From the NCBI GenBank assembly GCA_947396885.1, contig OX377204.1:26481706-26545705 (forward strand): 64,000 nt of DNA, in the 5' to 3' direction. Below, in pieces: positions 21,552 through 33,705 of the stretch. This DNA is from Heligmosomoides polygyrus polygyrus (lineage: Eukaryota; Nematoda; Chromadorea; Rhabditida; Heligmosomidae). Below the pieces are notes generated by a model. The model saw only the letters and a list, made by a program, of their open reading frames with translations, did no database searches and had not been told where the DNA came from. The first letter of the stretch is position 1. Every line of letters begins with the position of its first letter. The position numbers and the translations under genes were made by a program.

Positions 21552-22811
21552 TTAGGTTGTAACGAAATAAATGGCACTGAACCACTGTAAATTTAAACAG
21601 TTAATATCTCGGTTTGTAGGCAAGTTTATTAATCGAAATAAAAACCTTCTGATTCTGCACATCTTTGCCAACGTGACACAAGCTTTTCTATCCCGGTAGC
21701 GTAAAAATCAGAAGTTCTGGAATTGACGAAATCTTCGAAGGCACTTTCGGCATCCTGTTGGTATTTGAATATTTTCCCTACCAAGAAGTCGCCAAGATGC
21801 TTGAAGAAATGGTAGTCTGTTGGGGAGAGGTCGGGAGAAAACGGAGGATGTGGTAGAGTTTCAATGCTCAGCTCATTCAATTTCTGCAACGTCATTCGTG
21901 CTACATGGGGGCGAGCATTGCCGTGCAGAAGGAGAACTCGCCTTCGGTTTACCAAGGCCGGCCGGATATCCTTCAACTTTTTCATCAATTCTTCAATTTC
22001 AATGCAGTACTTCTCTGCCGCGATGGATTCACCGGGAGGAAGGAAGCTGTGGTGAATAATTCCCGGCGAACACCACCATACTGTCACCATAACATTTTTT
22101 TGGTGCAATTCCGGCTTCGCAAAAACCTTGGGGCTCTCATCGCTGTCCACCCACTGTGCCGATCGTCGCCTGTAGTCGTACATTATCCATTTCTCGTCAC
22201 AGGTTACGATGCGATCAAGGAATGGGTCCGTTTCGTTCCGCAGAAGCAGTGCGGACGAGATCTCATATCGTCGGTTGCTTTGCTCCTCAGACAGCTCGTG
22301 AGGCACCCATCTTTCCAGCTTTTTGGTCTTTCCAATTTCCTTCCGATGCCGGGCAGCTGTGTTGTGACTGACGCCAAGAACCTTCGCTATCTCCCTGGTA
22401 CCTTTGTCCTCCTCTACCACATCTCTCAGCTTGTCCTCATCAACATCACTACGCCTCCCACGACCTTCATGTTCTTCCAAGCTCTCATCTCCATTCCGGA
22501 ACTTCTGATACCAACGATACGCCCTCCTTGACCAAATGCGGCGTTGATCTTCTCGTCCGCCTCCTTAGCTGTAATGCCCAGCTTGAATTCATACAAGTAA
22601 ATGCCTCGGATTACCCTTTTGTCCATCTGCAAAAAAGTCAATAAAACTCTAAAGTTTTCCCACTTTTACATAGAAAATTTGGTACTCTTCGGTAGAGCAA
22701 AGTTTGCGCTTCTAAATGATATGCTACATGTTACGGTTTGTTCTTGATCAAACGCGAAAAGACGCGCCAAAAATTACGCGAGCCAGTGCCATTTGATTCG
22801 CTACAACCTAA
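21552..22811 (-). mobile_element. Mariner element, full length, 1260 bp
   Basis: The left end TTAGGTTGTAACGAAATAAA and the right end (reverse complement TTAGGTTGTAGCGAATCAAA) form inverted repeats of about 28 bases. TA flanks both sides (21550-21551, 22812-22813). It carries the best preserved transposase gene in the window. Confidence 0.93.
21629..22626 (-). pseudogene. Mariner transposase, one frameshift and one lost aspartate
   Basis: From the Met at 22626 (MDKRVIRGIYLYEFKLGITA) one frame runs to about 22540. A shift then moves to the 283-residue frame that ends at 21629. The first helix-turn-helix (TAKEADEKINAAFGQG) lies before the shift and the second (GTREIAKVLGVSHNTAARH) after it. The linker WVPHELSEEQ is normal for the family. 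Catalytic blocks are: TCDEKWIMYD intact, LLHGNARPHV with glycine for the second aspartate, and SPTDYHFFK intact with normal DD34D spacing. The C-terminus SRWQRCAESEGFYFD is complete. Of all the mariners here it is the closest to working, but the glycine alone should abolish catalysis. Confidence 0.9.
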
Positions 22812-22813
22812 TA

Positions 22814-23483
22814 GCAACTGGAATACAGAGAAGGAAGGGAGGGAAATGAGATAGAGTTTTGAAACTCACTAGAAATTTTGTTTTGCAGATTTCATGGTTA
22901 ACGAGGAAATAGCGGAAAATGTAGACATGAAAAAATAGCATGATTTGCTTGTCCTGCGGCCCGTTTAAATGTGTCGGCTAAGGTTCCGGATTCAGGAAGC
23001 TTGAGACAGCAAATTCGTGAACGCAAGACGCTAAACAAGAAGCGATACAAATAACTACGCAAAATTAACGGCCAAATTTTTCAGCAGGGAGATGGTTGAT
23101 CTAAATCATACGTAAGCTCTCATGTGCGGTAAACCCTGGTCTGAAACGTTAGTGTTCGAAGTCGCTATTAGTCTTCCTTGATGTGGCATTTCAGCAGTGG
23201 GAAATTTTGGCATGTTAAAAATCTGAAGATCCTCGCATTCTTTACGTTCTTCATTAAATTATCTACCGTTCTAATAGTAAGAAGAACCAGACCCATAACC
23301 GAGATACTGTTTCTGTGGCTTCAACCAATAGCAGACACTTCTAAGAAATTGATTGCACACAATTCTTAGGACAACAGAAAATTTCACTGAGGATCTTAAT
23401 CCAAGGAACTGATTTCTTTTAAAATGACAAAAAAACTTCAAAAAAGTCACTGTCAGTTATGTAAGCTCGGATGTGACAATGAC
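22814..23483. other. Unannotated stretch
   Basis: No supported feature between the mariner and the next SINE-A copy. Confidence 0.4.
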
Positions 23484-23780
23484 GAGAATAAAGGATAAGA
23501 GGCGGCAATAATCACCTCTTTTATGAATGCATCATGCACGTTTTCGAGATATTATGGAGGCGAAATGAATGCGATTCAGGCTATGCAATGAGTGGTGGTA
23601 GTCATCCGGTACAGAAGTCGGTATTGTGCCCACCCGGACAAGTCTGATACTAATTCGGTGACCCAAAAGCGTTCTGGATTGGCTGGAGGATTGGTTGAGC
23701 TGGTAGGAACCGAACCAAGAACCTCGAACCCAGGTTGAATGCGACAACCGGAACTTCCTCCGACTGCGCAGCCACGCGCT
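23484..23780 (-). mobile_element. SINE-A copy, diverged, with target duplication
   Basis: Head side (GCGTGGCTGCGCAGTCGGAG on the minus strand) at 23780, family blocks through the body and an AAAGGATAA tail at 23487. The TGACAATGA motif flanks both ends (about 23473 and 23780) and is likely the target duplication. Confidence 0.75.
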
Positions 23781-23789
23781 GACAATGAG

Positions 23790-24892
23790 AATTAACCGCA
23801 AATAAGAAAGTCAGAGCGAAAACTGCAAACTACTTCTTCAGAAGACCGCAGGCAGCGAATAGCTGAACATCCTGAGCATCGATGAAAAGGTGTTCAAACA
23901 AGAAGAAAGATCAAAAGCATAACGTACGAGGCCTTTCCAGTTTCTCTACAAGAAGCCGATGCTGATAATAGCACGACCACCCTTTAAATGGGTTTACAAT
24001 TAATCACGATTTCTGGCGCAGATCGCACTCGGCATTTTTTGCATTTCTTTCAGGTTACCGTCCTTTGTCGATGGATTCCGCTCACAAATAACTGCCGGAG
24101 GAACTGAAACTTCCCTCCTCTATTGTTTAGGAATGACCAATTCAGGCCAGGAATGATGGATCAGTTCAGTTTGAGCGTTCAGTACCGGCATCACGCGAAA
24201 CCCAGCCTCATCACGCAAAACGGGCATCAAGAGAAGGATTTCAAAACCCTTGAAGATACAAGAAGTCACCTATCATGGAGTTGTTTTGACTGTAAGGTGA
24301 ATCTGCAACTCAGTAATCGACATTCGTGGATTATTGTCGAAGATTTCTCAACAAAACAAGAGGAGCGAACTCCAACACAATACTGGCCTTAACTTTTGGT
24401 CCTTGGGGTGAAAAGCGGAAAAACCATCTTTTCCTCCGTTTTTCCTCAGCGCTTTTCAAATTGACTGCATTTCAAAATGAAACCCATATTCGTGATCAGC
24501 ACCGAGCCACTCGTGCACTGCAGTGGTGCGCGAACAACTCATTTTTCTTGAGGAATGAGCAGGAAACGCTTGAAATTGGGGCTGTGGTGCCCTTGAACAT
24601 GCGTAGAACGCGTAGGATTGATTGACCGTAGGACGCATTAATCTCTTGCTCCTGCTGCTCGGGAAGAAGTTAATTAGTGTAGGTATAGTTTGAGAGAACC
24701 TGTACAGCTCTCTGGGATGCAACCAGGCAAGGACATATAACCTAGGCAACCGCTATGCTGACCACTACCAGTTTGGCCAGGTAACAAACCTTCTCAGGCG
24801 CATACAAATTGATTACTCCTATTGTATGACTCTTCAAGATTTGCAGAGAATGCATAATGTGACGTTACAAAAAAAGTCTAATCAGATGCAAG
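23790..24892. other. Stretch without recognised genes
   Basis: No supported gene in 1.1 kb. The 97- to 99-codon overlapping frames at 24326-24749 carry no motif that I know. Confidence 0.35.
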
Positions 24893-24893
24893 A

Positions 24894-25119
24894 GGCAGGG
24901 TGGTAGCGGCGTCGAAGGAGGTTCTGCTGCGTGCACACGAGTTCAGGTTCTTGGTTCGTGTTTCCCGCACAGGCCAACCAACCCTTCCATCCCTACTGGG
25001 TCGTTGAGCTAGTATCAGACTTGTCTTTGAAGGATAAAGCGCAGGCCTGTTCATCGGCTGGTCGACACAAGCATTGTACGGCAAATGAAAAGGTTTGATT
25101 AACGCCGTCCTTTATCCTA
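24894..25119 (+). mobile_element. SINE-A copy with internal deletion
   Basis: Head at 24894 (GCAGGGTGGTAGCGGCGTCG), GTTCTTGGTTCGTGTTTCCC box, body up to CGGCTGGTCGACACAAGCAT, then a jump straight to TTGATTAACGCCGTCC and a TTTATCCT tail. About 60 bases of the usual body are missing between them. Confidence 0.78.
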
Positions 25120-25129
25120 TCAAACTGGC

Positions 25130-25985
25130 AAGATCGCCTTGTTGCTTGACGGTCACGTTTTGCTTTTTATGTCACTACATTCAGTCAGTAGCCCTACAGA
25201 CGTATGCTAACGAAGAAATGTTATGGGTGTAAGGGTAAACAAAACGGTGAGAGGGGAGAAGAACGTCGGAGAAGTCTGACGTGAAGAGCTGGAATAGAAG
25301 ACCAGCAAAGTGAAATGAACCCGCAAAGCAACACACTGCCTTCAAAAGAGGTTTCTTCTGGCACAACTAAAGTTCAGCCTACGAAGCCCAACCTAGCCGG
25401 ATCCTTCTGTACAGACCTACGGGCAAGTGCTGTCCTCAGAGTACAGTGGAGCATTGAAGATAATGAGTTCGCTGATGTCGCCCTTACCCTGTACTTATGA
25501 TTGATTTGTTCTGCAGACTGCTCTTCTCAGCAATCAGAACCTTCGAGTTCAAGTTCATAACAGAATGTGGTAGAAGTTAGTCGAAGCTTTACCCAAGCAT
25601 GTAAGAGCACGATTAGTATGAAGCAATCAGGACCTCAGTTGATAACAGCTATTTGCTGGCTATCACCTGACATGAGACCATAAAGGACCGCAAATCGGTA
25701 ATCGTTGAGAATCAAGGACTACCTCATCTCCGAAGGCACGGTTCCTTCTGTGGGGAAGCACATCCTATTGGGAGGTGCCTACTTCAAATTCCAACCAGGT
25801 TCTAGACGACCTGCCGCCTTGGACAACGAAACATGATGCATTGTTTTAGTAGGGAACTCCAATGCTGGCAGTCTGTCGGCGCCTCAAAGATTCGAAACAG
25901 AACACCATAGTCAAGCTCCTTCGAAGCGTTGGCTACCGCAAAATTTGTTTCGGTTCGCATTGCACAAGGACTGCATGATCTAGAC
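25130..25985. other. Unannotated stretch
   Basis: No supported gene. The 71-codon minus frame at 25802-26017 is not recognisable, and it runs antisense into the mariner remnant that follows. Confidence 0.35.
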
Positions 25986-25989
25986 CAGT

Positions 25990-26548
25990 TTCTGTAGATT
26001 CTTGCTTCGCAGCTCACACTGGAGGGGCTCTATCATATACTGTTGCTGGGGATGAGAGCTAGGCTCTTATGTCAAGTATACGCTGTCAGTGGTTACTTTG
26101 CGAAGAGCCGAAAACCCAGCTTCAAGAAAGTCGAAAGGTGACGAACACGAAAAGATATTCTTCTCTGTTTTTTGGTGGGACTACAGGGAAGTACTCTATC
26201 CTGAGTTGCTTTGTGGCAGGGAAGGCACAAGTGTAGCTTCAGCAGCTCGCCCACGCCTCTCGTCTGAAACATGCGAAGCGTGACAAGCGCACTCTACTTC
26301 ACAACAGCGTCCGTTCAAAGCTGAGCCGCTTGAGGATAGTCAAACTGGAATGGGAAGTCGTAATCCACGCTCGTTCTTCACCCGACATCATCTTAGCGAT
26401 AAGAGGATTCAATGATCAGTACGAGCTCGAGATTGAGTTGCTGACACTTTCGACTGGCAACCGCCCGTTTCAAAGAAGTGGAATAATCACCGAATCGTTC
26501 ATTGGGCACATGTTTAAAAATGATGGAGGCCATGCAGTTGACTGATGG
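25990..26548 (+). pseudogene. Mariner transposase, heavily decayed C-terminal part
   Basis: Scattered across plus-strand frames in the right order are: a worn TVAGDES block near 26045 (first aspartate), HEKIFFSVFWWDYREVLYPE at about 26144-26205, LLHNSVRSKLSRL near 26299 (second block, aspartate lost), KLEWEVVIHARSSPDI (26342-26390), and an end with RSGIITES and KNDGGHAVD that closes at 26545. The third aspartate block is unreadable. It resembles the subfamily at 1-447 in its ending. I found no terminal repeats. Confidence 0.7.
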
Positions 26549-26934
26549 TGAGTTCGGAGTGTTCGCTGAAGTTGGCTTAGCCACACGATATTGTTTTCTC
26601 CTTTTTGCACCCCGCCGTTTCTGAAGAATCGTCCTCTTCACTGGCCTTACTACGTAGTTAAATGGATCCACATGTAGTGGAAGAAAAGTCTAAACAGGCT
26701 CTCGATACTTCAAGCTATGCATCAACTTCAACGAACATACAAAAAATTCGAGATAAGAAGAAAATCAAGATTTGTTCCTTCACAATATGTACAACAGCTG
26801 AAGGGAAGAAGGATACGGCTTCTCTCAAAGATGCTTTACTCTTCAGTAGCCAAAATTTAGGTATCAAATCCGGCTTAGAGAATAAAGGTAGTTTAACCTG
26901 ACTCCTTCATGGGATTCAAGGAAATTCAGACGTT

Positions 26935-27175
26935 ACATGAACGAATTGGTCGATCCAAGCCTCCTACTTTTACGTGACGTCGTCGAGACAATTCGAATGT
27001 GTTTCGACTGTAGATTGCCTTTGGGAAGGACTAACCAATCCACAAACCGGCGTTTTAGCGTCTTGTCCTTCAAGACGTGTACAAATAAATAAAGTCCAGA
27101 GGGACGGAGTTTAGCGGCCATCCGCTCAGTATGGATTCGATAACCGGCTCCCTTCCGAATGTGCTACACACTTAC
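26935..27175 (-). mobile_element. Possible very diverged SINE-A copy
   Basis: Blocks in SINE-A order can be followed: CTTTTACGTGACGTCGTCGA, then GAATGTGTTTCG, CCAATCCACAAACCGG, TCCTTCAAGACGTGT and GTGCTACACAC at the head side. Identity is low and no tail remains, so this is tentative. Confidence 0.35.
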
Positions 27176-27599
27176 TTCCAAATCTACAAAAATACTGCTG
27201 TCTATTAATGGTGAATAGCAGCGATTCGTATTTAGGGAATAAAATATTTCAGCAGGTTTTGTCTCCGTTGACTAAGCCAAGCGGATTGTAAAAACGGGAC
27301 AGACCGACACGAACGATGGTGATCAACTGGCTGTTAGAGATAATAGTCAGAAGGCGGGACTGGATGACCAGTCCATCGCATTAAAAGAGCCAACGAAGCG
27401 GAACGTCGTCAGCAAGTGTTCGCCAAATATCAGTCAGGCGCAATTTTTGGCGCAAATCTGCCTGTTAATAACGGCCTCCACTCTGTGAGGTGCCCAAGAA
27501 GTGCCCATATTTTCAGAATGGCCCAAAGTCCCCTATCCGTGCAGCAATGAAGCCTATGATCGCGTGCGCAGGTAGTCGATGACGATGAAGTTTTGAGGA

Positions 27600-28262
27600 G
27601 AGCCGTTGAAGCAAATACGGTGTGCCTCATGGGTTGACCGATGAGCAGCGCCTGGCACGTTTCGACACTTGCTCCAACTTACCAGGTCGCTTTAAAAATG
27701 AGCCTTTTGTAAGCCGTATTATAACTGTAGATGAAAAATCGTTTTTTACTATAACAGGAAGCGGGTATTTGTCTGGGTAAATAAATACGCTCCTTTACGT
27801 CCTTTTCTATACCCGACCTTCACCCTAAAAAAGTTATACTTACTTCATGGTGGTGTTGTAAAGATGTAATCCATTACAGCGTTTTGCACCTAGGCAGGCA
27901 GTCACAGCAGAGTCTTACTGCTGTGATTTAAAGCAAATGCTGGAGAAATTGCAAAAATTGTGGCCAGCACTGGTACAACGCCAGGCCTCACACCTCACAA
28001 ATCATTCGGAGCAAATTGACCCATTTACGTATCGAAGTTCTCCCTCACCCACCATATTCATCCGTCCTTTATACCATCGACTATCACATTTTCCGAGCTC
28101 CTAATTCTAATTAGCGTCAGAAACAGTTCACTGTTTTGGCCGATGTTGAATGTGCCCTCTGTGATTTCGTTAATTCCTGTTGATTTCAGTTTTTATAGTA
28201 AAGGATTAGATTCATTAACTGTTCGTTGGCAAAAATGTATAGAATCTGGTGATTTTGATTTT
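27600..28262 (+). pseudogene. Mariner transposase, heavily decayed
   Basis: The frame near 27619 reads VPHGLTDEQRLARFDTCSNL, the linker before the catalytic domain. It is followed by EPFVSRIITVDEKSFF with the first aspartate. After several stops and shifts come CCDLKQMLEKLQKLWPALVQ near 27916, a lost second block, YTIDYHIFRAPN near 28072 (third aspartate kept) and a RWQKCIES end near 28219. No terminal repeats were found. The element is old. Confidence 0.72.
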
Positions 28263-28345
28263 AAAAAATAAAAATAAAAAATGAAATAAATCAAATATAG
28301 AAATATAATAAATTTAATAAAAAATAATTTAATTCAATTTTAACT
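28262..28345. repeat. AT-rich low-complexity tract
   Basis: AAAAATAAAAATAAAAAATG-type sequence, almost pure A and T, immediately after the mariner remnant. Confidence 0.8.
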
Positions 28346-29155
28346 GATTCGGTTAATAACCTTGTGTTTAGGCTGAACTACAGCAGTTTGAAGCAAGCGG
28401 TTCGTTTTGGTGAATACATAATTTTGCGGCATCCTAATACTTAGCAGTTTTGGTCGAACTGCTTAACTGCATAAAAATCAATTCCACCTCTAATTCTTGC
28501 TTTCGTGCGTTCTTAATGCGCTATCGCAGGACCTTCCAACGACGGATTTGACATTCTACGTGTTCTTCGATGCAAGGGCACCCGGAAGAAAAGTCATTGC
28601 GGTTTTTGGTCGCGCCAGATTGAAATGGTGCCACCGACCACAAAGCGATGGTCTGGGCTCGAAGCATTTATACTACAGCCGCTAATGCCAGCCAGTACAT
28701 ATTTGGGGTAATTGCATTAAACTATTATTATTGCGATTATAAACTCGAATGCCTTGAGAGTCTTTCATCCTATTCAGATAAAAATCGTAGGAGGTTTGGC
28801 TTTGTTTGAGAAATTCATGCGCGTTCGTAGCAGCGGGTCCATGAAGCCAGACTGCATTTCTAGCATAGCAGCTCCTAAACCTAAGCGTCACCTGCTGTGG
28901 CGGTGTTTGCCAGCTGTGTTTTCTACCCCTTTGGTGCACGCGGTGGTTCAGTGTTAGTATATTTATTAGTCGGACCACCCGTCCAAGTCGAGGATGTTTG
29001 AGGAGACTCGTATACTTTGGGTAGGTCGCATGCTTATTGCTTGCACACTGCCCGGGCCTTCTTGAATTAGGGCTGGAGGAAGGGGGGGGGGGGGGAAGGG
29101 GGAGGTCGTCTTTGTCCACAACACTTGCAAGGTCCTAGTTGCTTCTGAATAAATA
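28346..29155. other. Unannotated stretch
   Basis: No supported gene. It ends in a G-rich tract with 14 consecutive G at 29082-29095. Confidence 0.4.
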
Positions 29156-29437
29156 TAAAAGGATAAAGGACGGTGTTACTCAATCTATTTTGGGGTGCAC
29201 CATGCATCCTACTTCTACGGGATGTCGTGGAGGCGATTTGAATACGTATTTTGCCATACGGTGGCCAGCCGATGAACAAGTCAGCGCTTTATGCTTTACA
29301 GATAAGTCTGGTACCAATTCACCGACCCTGGAAGGATGGAAGGCTTGACTGGCCTGAGCGGGAAATCCGAACCAGGAACCTGGTATCAGGTGCAGGCGAC
29401 AGTCGGCGCCTCCTCCGACTGCGCGATGTCCTCCTGA
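29156..29437 (-). mobile_element. SINE-A copy
   Basis: Clear minus-strand copy. The AGGAGGCGCCGACTGTCGCC head side is near 29420, ACCAGGTTCCTGGTTCGGAT near 29385, and the other family blocks follow down to the AAAGGATAAAGGACGG tail at 29156. It lies only about 160 bases from another copy in the same orientation. Confidence 0.85.
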
Positions 29438-29600
29438 TGGAAAAGTTCCATGAAATATTGTAGTGGAAACTGCCCGAACTGATTGTGGTAGAACCATAGG
29501 ACTGCTGTAAACACAAGGTTAAACAAAGCAGCTCTTCTTCTGCTTCCTAAGTCTGAAAGAAAAGTTAAATAGAGGCAAATCAGTCCCTGTTACATAGTTA

Positions 29601-29845
29601 AGGTGCGTAACGCTTTCCATTCTACGGGAAGAGACAGGTAGGATGTTTAAACCCGTATTTCGTCTACGCACTGGCTTGTGATGTCCAGCCAATCACCAAG
29701 TCATGTCTTACTCTTCCTCGACATGTATGGTACGAATTCAGTGACCGGGAGGGGAGGAAGGGGTGTTTGGCCAAGGGGGGGGGCTTAACTGTGAGTCGGT
29801 TCGATCCACATGCGACAGCATGTCCACCAACTGTGCCTGCTAAAG
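29601..29845 (-). mobile_element. SINE-A copy, diverged
   Basis: Same orientation as the preceding copy. TTGGTGGACATGCTGTCGCA at the head side and the CCAATCACCAAGTCA and TTCCATTCTACGGGA blocks identify it. A run of nine G (about 29776) lies in its B-box region. Confidence 0.62.
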
Positions 29846-31054
29846 CTCATAGATTACAGGTTGTGTAATTTAAGCCACAAAGAAAGGTTCACCTGTATTG
29901 ACTAATTTTCTGCCAATTACACAACTATTCTACCTGCCGCAATTGATGGCCCAAAAGACACGAAAAAGAGAATAGAACTAACACCTTAGCTGTTCTAATG
30001 AAAATGCACTAAAAAGATGCTGCACATAAATATGATGTAGAGAACAAAAGTCAGCTGGCTCTGATTTCATAAAATCTTTTCCTCCTTTTTCCCTTGTTAC
30101 GCAAGAAGTACCTATATGATCATACAGCTTCTCGAGTCATGGCCAGTATACGCGGAAAAGTAGAAATTAGATCCACGCTGAGCTGATATACCAAAAATTA
30201 GGAAGCGGGTGTAGTCATTTTTCAGAGTTTTTCCTTTCAAATTTGGGAGTATTGGGCAAGAACGGCATCCCAATTTGTATGCTGCAAGGAGGGACTATTG
30301 ATGGAGTAGCTCCAACCAGTTCTGTCATCGTTTTGGTTTTTTGTGTCCTCTTTTTACCTCCAGTCATTCTACCTTGCTTGGTCACCCAAGCCGAAATTCT
30401 TTGCTGAGCTATCACTGCCTAACTAACAACGAATGCTAAGCGCACACCGCGAGCGCTCCGATATCAATTTTTTAAAACCTGCCCATAGTTGCAGGAAACG
30501 ATGGAACCAGTGAAGAAAATTCGAGTTCTTGGAAAACGGACGACAAGTGCACGTTTAGAGAGTAAAGTGTTCCACCGATACCTTGGAGGCTTATCTAATC
30601 GGAACGATTGGAAAAATATACAAGTGCGCGACCTTATTTGAAACTGAAGGAACAGGTATTTAGCAGTAGGTTCTAGCAACAAGGGAAGCTTATCTAGTTT
30701 AGATCTACGAATATATTAGTTTTCAGAAGTAGATGAAACTGACTAGGAAAGATGGAATTTAGAGAGGACATGGTGATTTTTGGTATTTCAGCGAGGAGCT
30801 ACACTCTCTGGCATGTCTTCAGGGCTCCGAAGACTACGACACAGTTGAAAAGAGAGGACAGTGATCAAGTTCACCTAATATCCTCTTGTGGTGCGTGAAA
30901 TGTAGCGCAATGAGAGAGACGGACAACTGTCACATGAACCAAGGTTTCTGGTAGCAGAGCTCGCCTGGAGCGAGAAACTGAGCCTATCTGGTATCAAAAC
31001 AACGCTTTGGTACCAGATAGGCTCAGCTTCTGGTATCAAACTGTTGTTTTTGGT
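29846..31054. other. Stretch without recognised genes, with a hairpin
   Basis: No supported gene. At 30978-31026 two 21-base arms (CTGAGCCTATCTGGTATCAA and its inverted partner, 20 of 21 matching) enclose a 7-base loop, and a third partial copy (TCTGGTATCAAA) follows at 31029. Confidence 0.45.
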
Positions 31055-31190
31055 TTTTGTTTGCTGGTTTTGTCCATCGGCAGGCCACCGTAATTACTAT
31101 ATGGGCGAAATACGCTTTCAAACTGCCTTCAGAATAATTTATAGAAATGCGAAGCATATCCAGAGAAACTTCATTTATGCTGATCTCTAT
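31055..31190 (+). mobile_element. SINE-A fragment (3' part)
   Basis: TCCATCGGCAGGCCACCGTA and GGGCGAAATACGCTTTCA match the middle of SINE-A. The head is absent. Confidence 0.5.
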
Positions 31191-33615
31191 CCTTCATTCT
31201 AACATCCTCGTGCACATAGGTGTTGTGATTACGTTGAACAATAATGATTAGGTTCGAAGTTGAGCGGAAAGAAAGATTGCTAATGGAGGCTTTATGATTA
31301 TGACAACATTCTAATCTTACGCAGTTAAAATGGAAACTTATGGTTAGGTATTTAGCTATCTACCTCAACGTGTCGATAGTCGTAGTCAGTTGCCTTTGGT
31401 AGATCTGGCTAAGTAATGCAGGTCTGTAAGGCTGCTCTTGGTGGTCTAACCACTCTAATCAAGAAAGGTATCGCTTGACTCTAGCAGTGAAGAGATCTAT
31501 CCTTTTTGCTGTCCTTCTTTCTTGCAACATCTACACTACCAAACGCCTTTCTTAATTGAGGGCTCTTGAGCCAAGCCAAATGTGTCGAATCCGAGCTTCA
31601 ATGATGTTGTGCTAATCCAAAAGAGTGTGAATCTCTTGGCAGTTCAAGTGATTTGAAGTACAGACTTCTGCTGCATATCTAACGACCGCGAAACATTGAA
31701 TGGGAGATTGGGGCTTAAGATTTTTGCTTGTGTAATGAACGACCGATAGCTGACAGAATACCCGTATAAAACGATGTTAACCTAGAGAGGTGAACATGAC
31801 AGTGGATACCATATTCCGATATCGTATCTTCAGAGCCTCTCCTATATATCATCAAAATCGTTTACCTCTCGCTCTGAAGATAGGCACGTGTTAGACAAGC
31901 TCAGTGAATGTATTTAGTTCACGATAAAAACTCTAGAACATCCTGCACCTCCGCCCTTCCCGATCCTCCAAAAAAGACGACGCCATGCAGCCCATAGGTC
32001 TCAATCGATCTCTGCCGGAAACTGCCTTTATCATCATTTTGTACTGCACGTCAAAGCGACATTCCGTCATTATAATGTAAATTTTAGGCAAAAAAATGAT
32101 TGAGCGATCTCCATATGTAGTCATCTCGGCCGGATGTTTTTCTGTCTCACCCATCATTCGGAAAGACCACTTTTTCCACGGAAGGAGCTACAGTAACAGC
32201 TACTGTCCTTGAAACTTCTATGTGATCGCCTCCAACTACTTTAAACCTGTTTTACTGCTCCCACCGCTGCAATCAAATATTCTGAAAAATTGTTCTCAGG
32301 AATGGGTTTATTAGGGGTGGACGTTCAGCAGCGGGCGCCCACGACAGGTGTATTTTCACAGAGGTTCTTAGTTGAAATGCAGACAGTGCAGATCATGAGC
32401 GGGATGAATAAGGCTTTCATAAGCGACACTATCACAGAATCTTGCTCTTATACAATTCAGAAGTCGAAACGGTCGCAATAATACAGGACCGAATGGGGGA
32501 TGATCTGCAATTTCACGCGCTGAATGGCAAAGTAAGGCAATAGGGTAAGCTCTAGAAAACAGTAGGATAGCAGACTACTTTTCAGAAGCGTCGCGGCACT
32601 GGAGCGTTTCTGCCATATAATTCCCAGATCTGTTCACCAAAGAAGGGGAGCGCACACAGCTTCTTTGATGTCAGACTACTAGATCTTGTAGCTGAGGAAC
32701 ATTAGAGTACAGATTGTCTTCCACAGCGAGTTCTAACAGGAATATATCACTCAGATCCACTATCATGTATGTTCTCGATTTGATCAAGCAGGCGCTTCAT
32801 TTCGTACCGTGGCTTGCCAAAGTAGTCCAGTCCGTTTTGCTTAGTGCTTTCACAAGAACTTCTATCAACGTGCAGCTGGGCGGGCTGGTGTTCTACTGGA
32901 ATAGTTGGGAATCCCACAAATAAGGTCCAGGATGTGTCGATGGTGATTTTTCTTTCGTTTACCTGTTATGAGGACCGTTCGCAATGTTCCAGCCATCTCT
33001 ATCAGAAATTTTCTCGTCTGACAGCAGTTGATGACAACAGTGCAGACAACGGTCTTGCCTTTTTCCTCTTCAGAAGTCCTAAGAAGGTATGATGGTGCGA
33101 GCCTAAAAAGAGATTTATCTTGCACGCAATGTGCCTAGTGCTGCTGAAACTCCCAATAGGGCGAGTCGACTACCTAGTTGTGACGATACGCATTCTCACG
33201 TAAAGGCAGGGAACTCTGATCTACGTTCTATAACGCATCGAATTCCTACATACCTTGCATTTTTCACTATTATGATGTTTGCAAGCGTCCCCTCATCGTG
33301 CTTGCTGCTTTAGAGTTTCTACACACCTTTTTGAAGCCCTTCTGGACAATGTAATCGAACTGAAGAAGAAGGAAAAACGGTTGCCTTTTTTTCGTGAGCT
33401 GTTGTCGGATGTCCAAAGTTCTATATCTAAGGTGAACCACAGTGATAATTTGTTTGTTTTTTGTTTTTCTTGTTTTTGTTTTTTGTTTTTTTTGTGCGTT
33501 TTTGGCCTGTTCATGACTCACGGCGTTTCGTAGAATCAGTAACTCGTAGGCGTGTTCTAACGCTACTTATCTAAAATCTACAAGGAAGAATCGTAAGTTA
33601 CCCATAATTATGTTT
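31191..33615. other. Long stretch without recognised genes
   Basis: No supported gene in 2.4 kb. A GTTTT-rich low-complexity tract lies at 33450-33495. The minus strand around 31560-31740 gives peptide pieces such as CFAVVRYAAEV that faintly recall a retroelement, but this is too weak to annotate. Confidence 0.35.
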
Positions 33616-33649
33616 CTAGCTCTTACAACGATGTTTTGTAGCGATCAAA

Positions 33650-33705
33650 ACTCTACGCCGGGCCGGATTCGAACGCGCCGCTCCTGCTAACGATGCGCTG
33701 ATTTT
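33650..33705 (-). repeat. tRNA-like repeat (family C), partial copy
   Basis: TACGCCGGGCCGGATTCGAA on the plus strand, preceded by GATGTTTTGTAGCGATCAAA, matches the acceptor/T-arm side and left flank of the copy at 51113-51183. The rest is diverged. Confidence 0.45.

Noticed and set aside
31560..31740. Minus-strand peptides recalling a reverse transcriptase tail
   Set aside because: The similarity is a few residues only and is broken by stops. It could be chance.
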